A stretch of 64,000 nt of DNA from Helopsaltes ochotensis. Lineage: Eukaryota; Chordata; Aves; Passeriformes; Locustellidae. The notes under the pieces are model-generated. The model did no database searches. It was given only the letters and a program-made list of their open reading frames with translations, and was not told the DNA's origin. The translations under genes and the position numbers were made by a program. Every line of letters begins with the position of its first letter. Position 1 is the stretch's first letter. Positions 49,393 to 63,078 of this stretch are shown piece by piece. The DNA lies in assembly GCA_013400155.1 (NCBI GenBank), contig VXBM01001196.1, positions 174,021 to 238,020 of the forward strand, in the 5' to 3' direction.

Positions 49393-52300
49393 CTGTCTGA
49401 CAATGTAAGAAGGAATAAACACCAGTTGGAACGCAGTTGAAACAAAGACAGGAGAGATACAGCTTCCAAAATAGATATTTAACCATGTGAATTCTCAAGG
49501 ATAACTAAATAGAGGATTGCAAAAATTAAATGAGACCCAGCATCTCAATACAATTACTTAAAACAAACATTTGAGATTCAAATACAAATGGTATTGGTAA
49601 TGAGAGCTATGAGTGATTATTCACTCCATGATGAGAGGTTTCAATAGCTCAAATCCAGAGTAATTCAGAAAAAACAATATTAACAAAGGACAGCACAATG
49701 CAAGCAACTAGACATCCTTGTCATGCTGTGATCCTACACCAGCTTACTCATTTACTCATTTTTTTAAAACCATTACGAGCAAAATCAAGTATGTGCTTGT
49801 GTCACAGAAGGATATGGTCTGAAGTTTTTGAAAGATTACTCTAAACCTTAGGTTGTCTCATTCCTTGTTTCAGAAGTGAATCATCACAGTCCAATATATA
49901 TTCCAAAATATGCCATACAGCTGATCTTTCTGTAAGAGTGTAAACATGAAATCTAGCCCCACGCAATTTTAAGGGTGCCAAGCTTGTCAGTCTTCATCAC
50001 TGAAGTACCTTGAGAAAGGGTGCTCCAAAATCTTGAAGGCTGCTGGCTTCTTTTGCTTGTCTTTTCCTGGACAAGTAAAGAGAATCTCTGCAGGCTTCTC
50101 AAAATCTGTTTACACCTTGCTCATACAGAACTTCATTGCTATGTTATGGATATTCCTTATAATAAAATGCAAGAAGAGCTTTCAGAATCATGCCAGGAGA
50201 TTGATGCTGGTTGTATCTTCAATGCTACTGGAAGATCAGTGGGTAGAGAGGAGATAAAGCAAAACTGGAAACTTTTATTTCCAGTGTTTCAAAAAAGGGA
50301 ATTACACTCTCCTCCAAAAACAATGTTTTAAGATGTTCTCTTTCAGTGTAAATTACACAAGATTCAAAAGTTCTGCTTTTGATTGCCAGTATATTATTCT
50401 CTAACAGTAAGCTCTGTTTCACCCAAGTGAGAGTTCTTTCAAAATATTATACTGTTTCGTGCACATTAAAAAACCCATCCCTCTCTTTATTTTACAATGC
50501 TCAGCTAGTTCCTTCTTCACAAATTGACTGCACTTATGGTGAAATACAGGTCACACCATTACTAAATTAGAGCTGTAAGTAAAATTTATGAGAACTTGGG
50601 GGGAGTGCCCTTGGGAGGGTAAGTTAACTCCATTCAGCCAGAAAAAACAATCTTGTGAACAGTAAAGCTGTTTTATTGCAAGGTATGTTGCAAAAATCTT
50701 GCACATTTGTCTACCATAATGAAAGGTCTTGACAAATTTCAGAATTTCAGTTCAGTCCTTCAATCTCTTTTGGTTGTAGATTCAGGCAATTTTCTTCAGA
50801 AAATTCTCCTGGGCTTTCAGACTTTACAACAACTGTGTATAAAAACAACCCTTCACTCAGCTATTATCTCCACTGTTACTTCTGTTTGGATGAGGATGTA
50901 ATGTAACAGAGGAAAAAAACAATAATTATTCTTTCCCTGGAGTTCATATTTACTCAAAATGTCTTAAGCACAGTAATTCCCAAGTATTTTCATATTTTCT
51001 CTTGCATTTACAAACTTTAATATTTTTTCTCATTCTTTCCCACTGCTTAGAATTTTGTAAATATCTCAGATTATTTTGGGGTCACATCAAGAGGTCCTGG
51101 TTGGACCTCTCAAGAGGACCAGTGGTTGTACTTTACCCTGATAGAAAGAAAGTTTTTCATTGGCTATTTTATCTAACTTTCCCCATTTCATAACAACTCT
51201 TAAAAATGGTTGAAAACAAATCTCATGAGACCACAGGAGTAGCACCTGTAGAGTAATTACAAAAAAGCTATCAAGGAGAAATAAATTTTGGAGTGTGTAT
51301 GAAATGAAATTTGCACTTCATATTCCAAGCCCCAGAAGGCCTAAATGGAGTACACAGCTGCCATTTAATTGAAAAATAGAGACTTGAAATGTAACATATA
51401 TCTATGTCTTTCAATGAACTATTCTAGTAGATATTTATACTTAAACAGTGGAGCTTGTGGAACAAACTGAGTACTGAAACTGAGGGCAAAGTTACAATTA
51501 GCAAAATTTAAAAAAAGAGAAAAGTTCTAAAAGGTTAATATCTTTATAGAAGCTGCACACAGTCACCCAAAACCACTAAGACCACAATAAACAGTACTCA
51601 CATTTTAGGGCATTTGATGCTGTCTTCTCCAGATTGAGGAATGATTTCTCGAGTTTTTTAGATGTTTATATTGCTCCAATGTACATGACAGATTGTCCAT
51701 ACCTAATAATAAACCTAGAAAAAGCTGTATCATGGAAGAATATAAATACAGAGCAAAGAATACTTTTTTTGTCTCCCCTAAAAAATAGGAATAAAATTGA
51801 AATATATTGCAAAGGGTAGATAGATATTTTTCTAGGGTACAAATCATTAAAACACAATGACCAAAAAACAATCAACATTCAGTCCCACTGGCTTTTAATG
51901 TTATTTTATTTCCATAATGCAATGTTGTGCATATAAAGTAAGTAAAACTTCTGTGAGAGAGAACAGGGAGTTTTGATATTAAATATCCATCAAAAAGCAT
52001 CATGAATTATAATGTTTTATTGGTATTGATCTAGTATTTCTCTCCTTTGGAATGACAGACTTCCTCTTCCATATTTTGCACAGCTTAACAGTGTGGTTAT
52101 TTACTTTAAAGATGGGCTCTATTTTCAGACACTGAGTGATGCAAATTTGCTTTTGCCTTCCTTGGTACAAAGGTTTTCAAATGTATAAGATTTTTAAAAC
52201 ACTTTTATCTTGTTTTAAATAGTCAGTAAATTCAAATGTATTAATAAAAATATTAATTATGACTTTTACATACATCTAAGAATCAAAAGGAAAAATACTA

Positions 52301-55300
52301 AGAGAAGAAAATATTTGATGCCAGTTTGTTTGCTAGTAAGTTTATAAATACAAAATACTGATGTGAAACCTACTGAGAAGTTGTACATAAATCAAGATCC
52401 ATAGTAATAGAAGTTGCAAGAGACTGAGGACAAAATTTGCTAACCTTAACTGATTTCATTCATAGAGATTCTTTTTTTTTTGTTCAGTAGATCGATCTGC
52501 TAGTTCCTGTAGGGTAGATAAAAAGGAATATTTGCATGTTTCCCACAGAAGTCAAAAAGACTGCAGTTCCTTAAAAAAGGGCATATTTATCAGCAGAGGA
52601 AATTCACTGCTATGCAAAAGGCAGATTTTTTTTTTCTGCACTCTGTGGGAGAAAGGGTAGATGAAAGGAATCAGAAGGAGAAAATAGAGATGAATTATTT
52701 TGAAATAACAGCCATAGACACTAGGTGGGGATAGATGTCAAACCAAAAAATATTGCTTCCAAAATGCATTTTTGCTGTGAAAAACAAGGTCATATTACAC
52801 ATAAGGAATGAACTGGGGATGCTTTATAAATTCCCTTGAATTCCCTGGAATTCCATTTTCTTTTTATATACATTTAGAAATATTCTAATCAGGGCTGGTT
52901 AAAATTTACTATTTTCCTCTTTTTTTTTCAATTTACAGCCTCTACTTCATTCATCTGACACACAAAAGAAGAGGCTAAATAAAATAATCTTAGATTTTCA
53001 CCAGCAATTCACCATCAAATTTTAAACAGAAGTCATACATTAGACTTAGTCTGCTTTGCCTATAACTGATACTTGAGGCTTTTCCTGCCTAGAGACAGTA
53101 TTATCCCAGGCCGTCTTTTACTCTTGAAATTTAAAGAAGTAGTTTTGATGAAAGCAAACTAGAAAGCCATTATGGTGACTGCATCAGCAGAATGAGAGAC
53201 TTGTCAGATGAAGGTAGGTGCCCATTTACTATTCTTTTGAGAAATTCAAAAGGTATTTATAGAAGAGCTTTGAAACATGGGAACAGACCAGCTCCTGTGG
53301 CAGGGTTTCTTTGTAGATGTTCTCCTTTGACCTCTCTGAAAATTTTGTTCACATTCTCACAAACAACCCACAGCACAATATCCCAGAATTTCCAAGCGAC
53401 AGTGCACTTCTAGGTGCTGGGGAAATCACTAATATGGTATCAGTGCAGACTCTGATGTGGCATAGCTGCATGGGGGAAAAGGAAAGGGATGTCTCCCCAT
53501 TTGGGTAAGGTCAAGGGGGAAAATTCAGGGGAAAAAGTTGAATCTTCCCTTCATAAAAAAATCTGGACTTTGTCTGATCTTATACTAAGTGAGTTAAATT
53601 TAAGTTAAATTGCATGTTTGAAATTAAAAAAAAAAAACCAGCCTGAAACAAAGGTCTAGAAACAGCAAGAGAGCTACATAATCTTTCATACTGAACTGTA
53701 AAAAACCCCCTTCCCCTCTGAAATCATGTTTACATACACATAGACTAGATTGAGGAAACATCTTGAGAGCAGTAGAACTTTGATTTTCTCTATACAAATA
53801 GTGCAGAAGTAACATCAAGACATGGAAAAATTAGTGTGAAACTCATTCCCAAGATAATTTTAAAATAGAAGACTATATCCAGGCAGGTAAGATAGCTCTT
53901 ATAACATAAACCATTTGAAATTTAAAGACAATTTTTTCCTTAAATTTTTGTGAATTTTCACCATTGTGAACATAGTACTGACTAGCATTTGATGTCAAAT
54001 TGTCTGAAACAGAAGCACTGGACAGAAATGAGTGAATTATTTGGATAAATTAATTCCCTAGTCTGATGTTCAGTACATCGGTGGCTGCAATGTTGTCAGT
54101 GAGTCCTGACACATCCCATACAGAAAACATTATGTATTTTATGGAATGAGAAAAGACAAGATTTGAGGTGCATTAATAATTGCCGGAGTGTTTATTTTCA
54201 TCTGTGCCGCAGATATTTTTCAGGTAGATGTCTGAAATAAAAAATTCTTGGCAGCGGAAACATCCTGTGCAGCCTCTTCTCCCCCACGCAGCATCTGTAT
54301 TCTCAGGTGGGCCAGAAAGTCAAGGTTACATGGAGAAACTCATTTAGATTAAAAATCACCTTGAGAAGTACCCAGAGATGTTGTATTGCATAAATTAGCA
54401 CTGTGTTCAAAAAAAGTCAGAATTTATTAAAGTCTGTTGGGAAAACTCAGGATATGCTGCTATAACAGGCGTCAAATGTAAACACAGAAGATCACTAAAA
54501 TCATTCTGGCACAACCTCTTGAATCAAAAAAAACCCTTTAAATGTATTTCGTTGTTAGGAAGAACAAGAAGACAGAAAGCTGGCAGCTTCAGACATAACA
54601 AAGCAGTTTGCCACAGCATTATGGCTTAATTTTTCACACAAAAAATTGCAAGAGAATGTTGACAAATGACTTGTCATAAACAGAGTACATCTAGATCAGA
54701 GTGTGGCAAACCAGGAAAAAAAGAAGAGAAAGAGAAAGGAATTCTATTTTGTGATATGCCTTATCACTCACATAGCAGGATTCAACATTTTTTTCTCTTT
54801 CATTTAGTTTGGGTTATTTTAAAGTTTACTTCAGCTTTCCAAGAAGAGATAAACTCACAAAAAGGTGAAATACATAAATATGGACTTTTATGGAAAATTA
54901 TTAATTAAATAATTAAAATGGTTAATTAAAAAATATAAAAGATAGTCAGTAGAAAGAATACTCTTGTCCTGTCTACATTAGAAAATGTTTTCATTTTTCC
55001 TTTTCCTAGTTCTATTTGCAATTCTTCATATTGTTGCACTGCATTATATTCATTAATGATTCAAACACATATGAATAGTATTTTTCCTAAATAGATGGAA
55101 TTGGTGGGCTTTATAAACGTGATAATTATTTTTTATTATTATTTTCTGAGGGAGATGGTATTCTCTATTGGTTGTTCCTAAAAATTACACTTTTTAATAT
55201 TTGTATATTAATATATACATGCATGTATGGGGACAGAATGTTGTCACTCTGTCTCTTAAATAAGGAGAGGAAAGAGCCGACACAGTGAGTCAATAAATCC

Positions 55301-57413
55301 TGTCTATATCCTACTCCAGGAAAAAACCAGCTAGAACTGTGCATTTATGATTCTCCAGCATGAAAAGACTAATTCTCGGAAAGTTTTCATATGTAACACT
55401 TGAGTTTTTCCCAGCTCTAAACATCAACAATAAAGCAATTATGACCTCAAATTGAAAGGCATTATTTTATATTTATATTTTATGCAAGAGAAGTTATGCT
55501 TTCCTCACGGCAATTTGCTTCTCATTCCCCCATGAAGGTCAGGGTAACACTTGATTTTCTGGTTAATTAATATCCCCTTTTGTTTGCATTTTTCAGAAGA
55601 TGTTGGCATCAGCTGGCACGACTGCATCAAGCTGGAATGCCCATTGGTAACCTCCAGTGACCACACATAGCTGGAAGTAGCCTGCCATACTTTCAAACTT
55701 GTAACTGATGTTGATTGACCATAGGTTCACTTCTCTGAGATTAGAGTTTTCTGAAAGCTGTATTTATGTATTTGCTGTTATTGCAAGTGAATTGATTTTG
55801 TGTCAAAAATCATACTGATGTCTAAAACCTACTCATCTAAAGAACCAAGTTATGACATGATTTCTTCCAGTTTCACAGATTTCATCTTATTTAGTCTTTC
55901 TTGAGAAGAGTTGGCCAAAAAAATGTTTTCACATTTTGAAACTTAGAGATTACTATTAAAAGAAGAAAATCCATTCTATATTGAGACAATTTTTAAAACA
56001 GGGAAAAGAGACAAACCTAGGCAAATCAGCCAACCTAAGGATCCCTTTCTCTGGTTTTGAACAGTTTCTATTCTAGAGCCAAGAATCCTTTCCTGATGAA
56101 TATTTAATTAAAAAATGAGAAATTGATTCTTAAGTGTTAAGGATATATTACAGTATGAAAGAGTCTCATCAGAGAATTCGCTATCGATTTCTTCCTAGAG
56201 AACTAGAAATATAGAGGTCATTCACTGGCAAATTTCTATTCTCAAATATGCTCACAGATGTCATTGCATCACTGATTTCATGTCCCGCATTAAAAACCTG
56301 TGTTCCTTGGTCCTAGAAGTTAATTATCATCACTGGCAGCAGCAGCTTCAACAGCTGAACACTAGCTAGTGAACAATTTAAGTCTTGAGCTAATTTTTTG
56401 CATTACTACTCTCCTTTTCTCTGCTTATTTTCTGGACTCCATGGAATGTATGTGTCCATTACACTACATTATAAAATTCTAAATTATTCTTTTACCTTCA
56501 GATGATCTTTTTTTTTTTTACATCCAGATGACCTCTCAGCTGTGAGGAAGATGAGCTCCTATAGATTATCTGTTATTTTTGCAACAGCAGCTGCAGTGGT
56601 TGAAGGTATCCTACAAGTGCCAAAAAATCAAGGAAGATCATTGAAAATGAGACAGAATGAACATGTCTGCTTCTTTTTGTATGTTGATTTTCAGGTGGGA
56701 AAAAATAGAGAAAAGATGTTTTTACTGTTTTTTTCCTAGACATTGTACAACGGTGTAACTCAGAGGAACAGCTCTGCAGTAACAGATACAGAATGATTTG
56801 CATCTTGAGGATCTGGCTCAAATCACTCTGTGTGTAATACACTGCAATTTTAAGCATTTTGCAGCTGTACTTTTGCTCAGAAAAATCAGACATCAGCTAT
56901 TTTCCAGCAGCTTTGGCTGCTGCCCTTTACCATTTCCTCTGCCACTCAAGGCCAACTGCTCACAGTTCAAGGGAAAAACATTCAGGATCTAAAATTAGTG
57001 TATTTCTCCAAAGACAGCAGAACCCTTTGAAATAATTTCCCCATAATAAGATTTGATGAAAAAATTATCCCAATTTAATTTGCTCTTCAACATTCATAAT
57101 ATACCATCTGGTATTTACTGCATGCCTTTGTAGAGTTCTTCACTGACTCCCCTGGTGTCTCAGCTATTTCTATGCCTCCTACCTAGGCTGAGAGATGACC
57201 ACTGACTTCAGCTGGCTCTAAACCTAACTCCTGATGTAAATTAACAGCAGTTGAGTTATCTAGAGATTTTCAGCTCTGTCTGTAACCCAAGCTGACTATT
57301 ACTGACTGCTATTTTCTCAAAAACCATGGGAAGAGTTTTTACTTTCAACACCTTTTTTTTTCCTAAGATACTACACAGGACTTAAAAATTTATAGAAATT
57401 GTGTTTGTGGGAT

Positions 57414-57449
57414 ATGGGCAGGGCATCCCAGATGGGCAGGGCATCCCAG
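57414..57449. repeat. 18-base tandem duplication
   Basis: Two adjacent perfect copies of ATGGGCAGGGCATCCCAG; a simple two-copy minisatellite seed. Confidence 0.9.
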
Positions 57450-60331
57450 ACACCACGTCTTTTTATCTAAAAGAGATTTTTCCTCCAGAATTTGCAAATC
57501 CAGAAATTAGAAAATTACAAACCATAATCTATGAAGACTGCATTGACCAAACAATATGACTAATAGAAAACCTCCTCTGATTTGAAATTGAACAATTTTA
57601 TTGAAGACAGCAGAACTGTAGATGTTTAAGAGAAAGCAGAACATGAAGATTATAACGATTAAGACTTCTTTTGTGGAATTTTTAAACTGGGGTTTCTCTA
57701 CCTCTCATTTGATTACCTGGTATCAGAATTTTGTGTACAATTTTTCCAGTATTTGTATAGAGAGTGAAAGGGGTTTTTTTTAGGCTGCATTTGCCATGTG
57801 GTAGTTAAGTCTGCAAGAGTACTTAAAATTCGTGGTTTTTGAACTCCAGCACTTTTGACATTAACAACAATTACTTAGTAGTATTAATTTAAGTAGTATA
57901 CTCTCCATCTTTTAAACCCATTTTATCACCTAAAAATATTAATCTGTAGATGAATATACCCTGCGTTCCAGGAGATAAATGAACTCTATCTGTGTTTTAC
58001 AGGTCAATACATTGAGGCTCAAAAATGCTAAAGATGTTCAAGGGTGAGACAAATTTTACTACAAGAGTTGACTTCCAAAATCCTTAACATGACAAGTATC
58101 ATGGGCAATTCTGCAGATTTCCTCATGCTCTGGCATACCTCAGGCTGCAGAGCAGCAGATCACACAGTGTTCCTCACTGTCTCGCAGAAACCTGGCAGAG
58201 CAGCAGAGGGCATGCATGCAGGTATGTGGATATGTACATATAGCATATGCATAATCCACTATGTAAATAGACAGCAGTTAGTAGTTTTTTGTTACAATAC
58301 TACACCTGTTTTGCACATAACCATTTGCTTATCTGCTTGTCTCATGCGATATGCATAATTTTAAACCTAAGAGTTCATCTCCATTCCCCTTAAGCCAGTG
58401 TAAATCACACTCAGTGATGACAATGGATTTGGTATTCATGCCCCACACCCCTTTCCAAAAGCAAACCCTATAGGACTTCCCTCTAATGCAGCCTCAGGTC
58501 TCTTCTTCACACTGATCCCATTGTTGTCCATGATGAGTCCTAAAGCAGGAGGAAGGCCACAGAATATCACACCACGCATGTGAAACATGAGACTAATATC
58601 AGAGGGCATCCGGTGTGAAAACCAAGGGGGTTGTGAGGGCAGCTGAGGGTCCTTGTTCCTCCAGGTCCCTCCTGCACAGGTACCTCACTCACAAACCTAC
58701 TCTCTGCCTGCCAGGTCACTTCTCAGGACATAAGTCAGGACTGCATGAGCAGAAAGACTAAAACACCACTTTAGTGCTGTGAATGATCTCTTTACAAAGG
58801 AATTGAAATGGTTTAGAGGCCCTGATGGGAAAAAAAAAAAAAGTGTTGTTGCCTAGTGTTCCTGTTCTGTGACTATATCTGAGACTTCAAAGTTTACTTC
58901 AGTTCCCTGGCACCAAAACAAGGAGATTTTTTTTTAAAATGAGCAAAACTCCAATCTTAGCAAGGTTACATGACAGAAAACATGATGTGCATGTGAGACA
59001 TACCCCTGGAACTTACCAATTAACAGAACACTTAAATCTGTCTTGGTTAAAGCTGTGGCACACACCCAACGGCCTATTTTAAAACACTTAAAAAAAAAGA
59101 AAAAAAGCAACCAGACTCCTAAAAAACCTGGAAAAAAGGCTACCCCACCCAAATCCCAGATATTTTTCTTAAGCCTAATTCAAGCCATTTGTGTTAAAAA
59201 GTTCTAACAGATGTAAACACACTTGCACAAGCAATCTGGATACCATTGCTTTATGTGCAAGGTAAGGGATTGGGTTTGTATATGCTCTTGATAAATGAGA
59301 GGGAATTATTCCTCTGTCTTTGGCTAGTTTCCCAAACACTTTATGCAGAGTCTAAGCCTTGCCAGTGAGTTAAGAGCAAATTGTAGTTGATGAATTCCAT
59401 ACAGTGTCCTAAGTTATACTGATTCATTTCTACTTGCATTCCATGAGCAATTTTTCTCAGGAAGGGAAAGTCCCAGACTTGTTCACTCCCTCAAATGAAA
59501 AGTTAAAATTTTCTCAATTAAATCATCAAACCGTTTCACAGCTGCAGATAACATTTTTGTTAGCTTGTTTTGTAAGAGAGCAGAATGGCTAATCTTGTCT
59601 GGGGTTTTTGTTTGAGGATTTTTTTATGACAACCTTACCAGGAGCTGCAGCATGTCACAGTATGTCACAATATGCCCTGTTTCTTTTTGTTGCTGTTAAA
59701 AAGTAATATAAAAAATTCCATTACTTAAAGAATTAAAGATAGGTGTAGGCGTACGTTAATGAAAATTATTTTACTGCCTGTCTAGTTTTAATGCATTATG
59801 GTTAAGCAGCAAGCTACTATTAGAAAAGTAAGACTTTCAAATACCATCTATAAAAATATTCATAAAAATCCTAGTAATGTTAATTAAAGAATATAAAGAT
59901 AAATCTTACCAATGATGGCTTCCAATTTTGCAGGACTAATAAATTATAAAATGGTTATATGAACCTTTATCTATTTGGACACTACACATGAATTTATGCA
60001 CCTGCCAGGAATCAGACTTATAAATAGATTTTTAAAAAAATCCTCAAAAAAACACAAGTAAACTTAAACTCTTTAGAGATATATTGAAATTAAAATACTT
60101 TTGGGAAAAATATGGACAAGAGAAATGTGAATTGTTTATTAGTAACAGGAAAAAGGGAAGCAGGAAAAGATCCTTTCTATGGTATTATTTAGGTACAAAT
60201 GCACAAATATAAATAGACACGCTTTCTATTACAGCATTATATGTGAATTTGACATATTATTTAAGTCCTTACAGAAGTAAATAGATTTTCCAAAGATTTT
60301 TCTCCCATCTAGGCCACAAGATGTTACTGTG

Positions 60332-60350
60332 TATATATATATATATATTA
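60332..60350. repeat. (TA)n microsatellite
   Basis: About nine TA units. Confidence 0.9.
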
Positions 60351-63078
60351 ATGACACACGCATTAAGATAAATACATATTTAGAAAGATAAATATTTGAA
60401 ATACTGATATTTGATGAGTTGGGTGTACAAGAATGTGTTTATACATCTGGTTTTGTCTGAACAATATTCTTCCATGAAAGGGAGAAGTCGAGATCTACCC
60501 TCGAAGAGTCATGCTGCAAGTCAGGACAAATAGCTCCAAGACCAGAAGAAATAAAGAAATAGTAGCAAGTACACAAGTGACTGATATTATAATGATATCC
60601 AGGAGTAAATCCAAAGCCTCTATACATCAGCATTCTTTATTCATTACCCTCAAATTTATCGTCTATGTTAGGAACATAAGAAAATTAGCCAAGACATAGA
60701 TTATTCTTCAAGGCTAGTAAAAAAATAATTAAAAACATAGGGTGAAAGTACAGCATATTATATTCAAGGAGCCATAAAAAAGTTAGTTTCCTTAGTTCAG
60801 TTGTTTTCCTAGATCTTCTGATTCTAATAATCAGTTTGGGAAAAAAGGATCTTTTTTCTGGAACTTTCTATAAAAGCAAGCTATTCAGACTCCACTAAAA
60901 TTATTTCCCAAGACTGTAGAAAGAGTTGTTGCTGAATTCAGGCTGTACATTCAGGAACATCAGGCCTATTGTGGTGAATCTAATTTAATATGCTCAATTG
61001 TGCAAGTTTTTCTTCTTTAATACTGTGTTGCAAATACTATGGACTCACTTTACTGTAGAAATTCACTTTCTACCTCCCCTTTCAATTGTATCAGTATTAA
61101 GAGTGGCATAAGGACAACATTCTTTGCTTTTAGAAGAAGGAGAAGACAGTGTCATTTCACATTACTTTTACTTAAAAAATGTTGAAGCTTATTTACCCAC
61201 GCTTTTCCAAAATATTTCTCTTGGGGAAAATATCAAATGTAGGCTTTAAAAATGTCTAATGACATAGTAGAAGACCGTAATTGCAACATTTTAGCAGTAA
61301 GAGTCATAGCTGAAATTGTGAATATTCATTATTTTATGAATCCATAATTTTATTTTCTGAATCTATATGCTCAGATATCCTTCTGAAAATTATTAAATCT
61401 GAATAAAACAATATTTCAACATTAATAATAAGAAAATTCGACTGAGGAGAAAAATTAAGTTATGGAGTTATAAATTTAGTTGGGTATATGACCAAGGTAA
61501 ATATTGTATTAGCATGTGCAAAATATTGCTTAATGCCCAAACACCCTAAAACATGCAAATAAGATGTACAATCTTGTGCTTTAGTTGTGTACTAAATATA
61601 AAATTGAGATGGGAAATGTCTTTTTTTTTTTTCTTTAAACACCTGTTCAGGAAATCTAGAGGAAATACAGCATTGTTGTCAAATGTCATTTAATATATGA
61701 AGAAAAAAATCCAACACAACCCTCCAAACTCTCTGCTAGATATTTTTGATTTAGTTCATCCAGATGCTTGTATTTTAAATGAAGAGGCTGTATTTAACAG
61801 ATGTTGAGGTGTATCTAGATTTCTTGCCAGCAAGAATACAAACAGCAAGAATATAAGCACCAAGACATTAGACATATGAATTTCTACCGAAAGATGACAG
61901 AGTATAAAAGCTACAAATGCCAACCCATTTGTTTTGAAGTATGGGGAAAAAAATAATAATAGAGATTAATTGCCTTTAGGTTAAGTTTCAGAAGGCTGGA
62001 GTACATCCAAGTTCCAAGAATAGACAGGATGTAAAAAACAATTAGAAACTTTCAATAAGCATATATCCTGGTGTTTTCAGCTTGGAAAATATGACTGCCT
62101 CTTATTTTACTCCTCCATGTGATGCATGATATGACACGAGATTGCAAATGAAACAAGTGCCCTTCCCCACTGCCTTATAACCTGGCTTGTGTTCCTCACA
62201 AGTCAGATGACATTCTATAACTGAAAAAAACAGTAGATTGCATTGCCACAGCACACATATGGACTGGGGTTTTCTGAATTCCTCTGAGTGATCGTTTGTT
62301 TTAAGAAATTAAAATACTAAAATAATAATTGTGACTCAAACAAAATTCACTAAAACACCCAATACATAAGATAATCAAGAACAAAATTTAAGATTCAAAT
62401 ATATTATTACAATTAATTTCACATTGCCAACACAGCAATAACAAAATCCAGCAATCCAGTCTCCCAGCCTAAGTATTAGAACATACACAGTATTCCAAAT
62501 AATCCACATACAGTACAAGAGGACAGATTCTGCCAGTGACAGTAGTTAGTGTGCATTGTCTGACAGATTAGATGGGGCTTTAAACGTCATCTAATGCTAA
62601 GCCATTTTACTATTGTCAAGATAAAGGAAAATTTTGTGTCTACAAAAAACAAGGAGTATAATCATGCCTACGATGCACATTAATTCTCACAGTAAATAGT
62701 CAATAACCTAATTCTCATTAATGTTTATTTAAATGATTGCTACTTCTCTATGCAGGAGCTGTACAAAATACACAGCATGCAGGAAAATACTAATAAACAA
62801 ATCTTTACTTTTCAAGTCAAGTAATGATAAGAATGGTTCAAATTATATTTTCTAAACTATCCAACTACCTGTGCAGAAAGACATTAGTGATTAGGAAATA
62901 CATGTTTATTCTGGAAGAATTTAAAATGATGGTTTAGTTACTGTGCAACAAGAGTACTGTAATCCCCATTCTATTCAAAAAACACAATGAATGGGAAGAA
63001 AATGTTATCATGCCTCTTAAAAAACCCCCCCAATATATCTTCCCTGCGATAAGATTATGCAAATTCCTAGTACAAAAG

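Larger units (their letters stand above)
49399..63078. other. unique AT-rich non-coding sequence with a few exon-like islands
   Basis: No interspersed repeat is recognised in this long stretch. Exon-like islands at 53143-53504 and 56528-56694 are described as findings. Small repeats are an 18-base tandem duplication at 57414 and a TA run at 60332. The other open frames up to about 105 codons have no identifiable domain. Confidence 0.5.

Noticed and set aside
58044..58358. 104-codon frame with hydrophobic stretches
   Set aside because: No signal peptide arrangement, no homologous family recognised, and length is within chance expectation for 64 kb.
18758..60323. Three occurrences of CCACAAGATG (18758, 26144, 60314) as insulator-protein sites
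   Set aside because: The word only partly resembles the known CTCF motif and lacks its GC-rich core.
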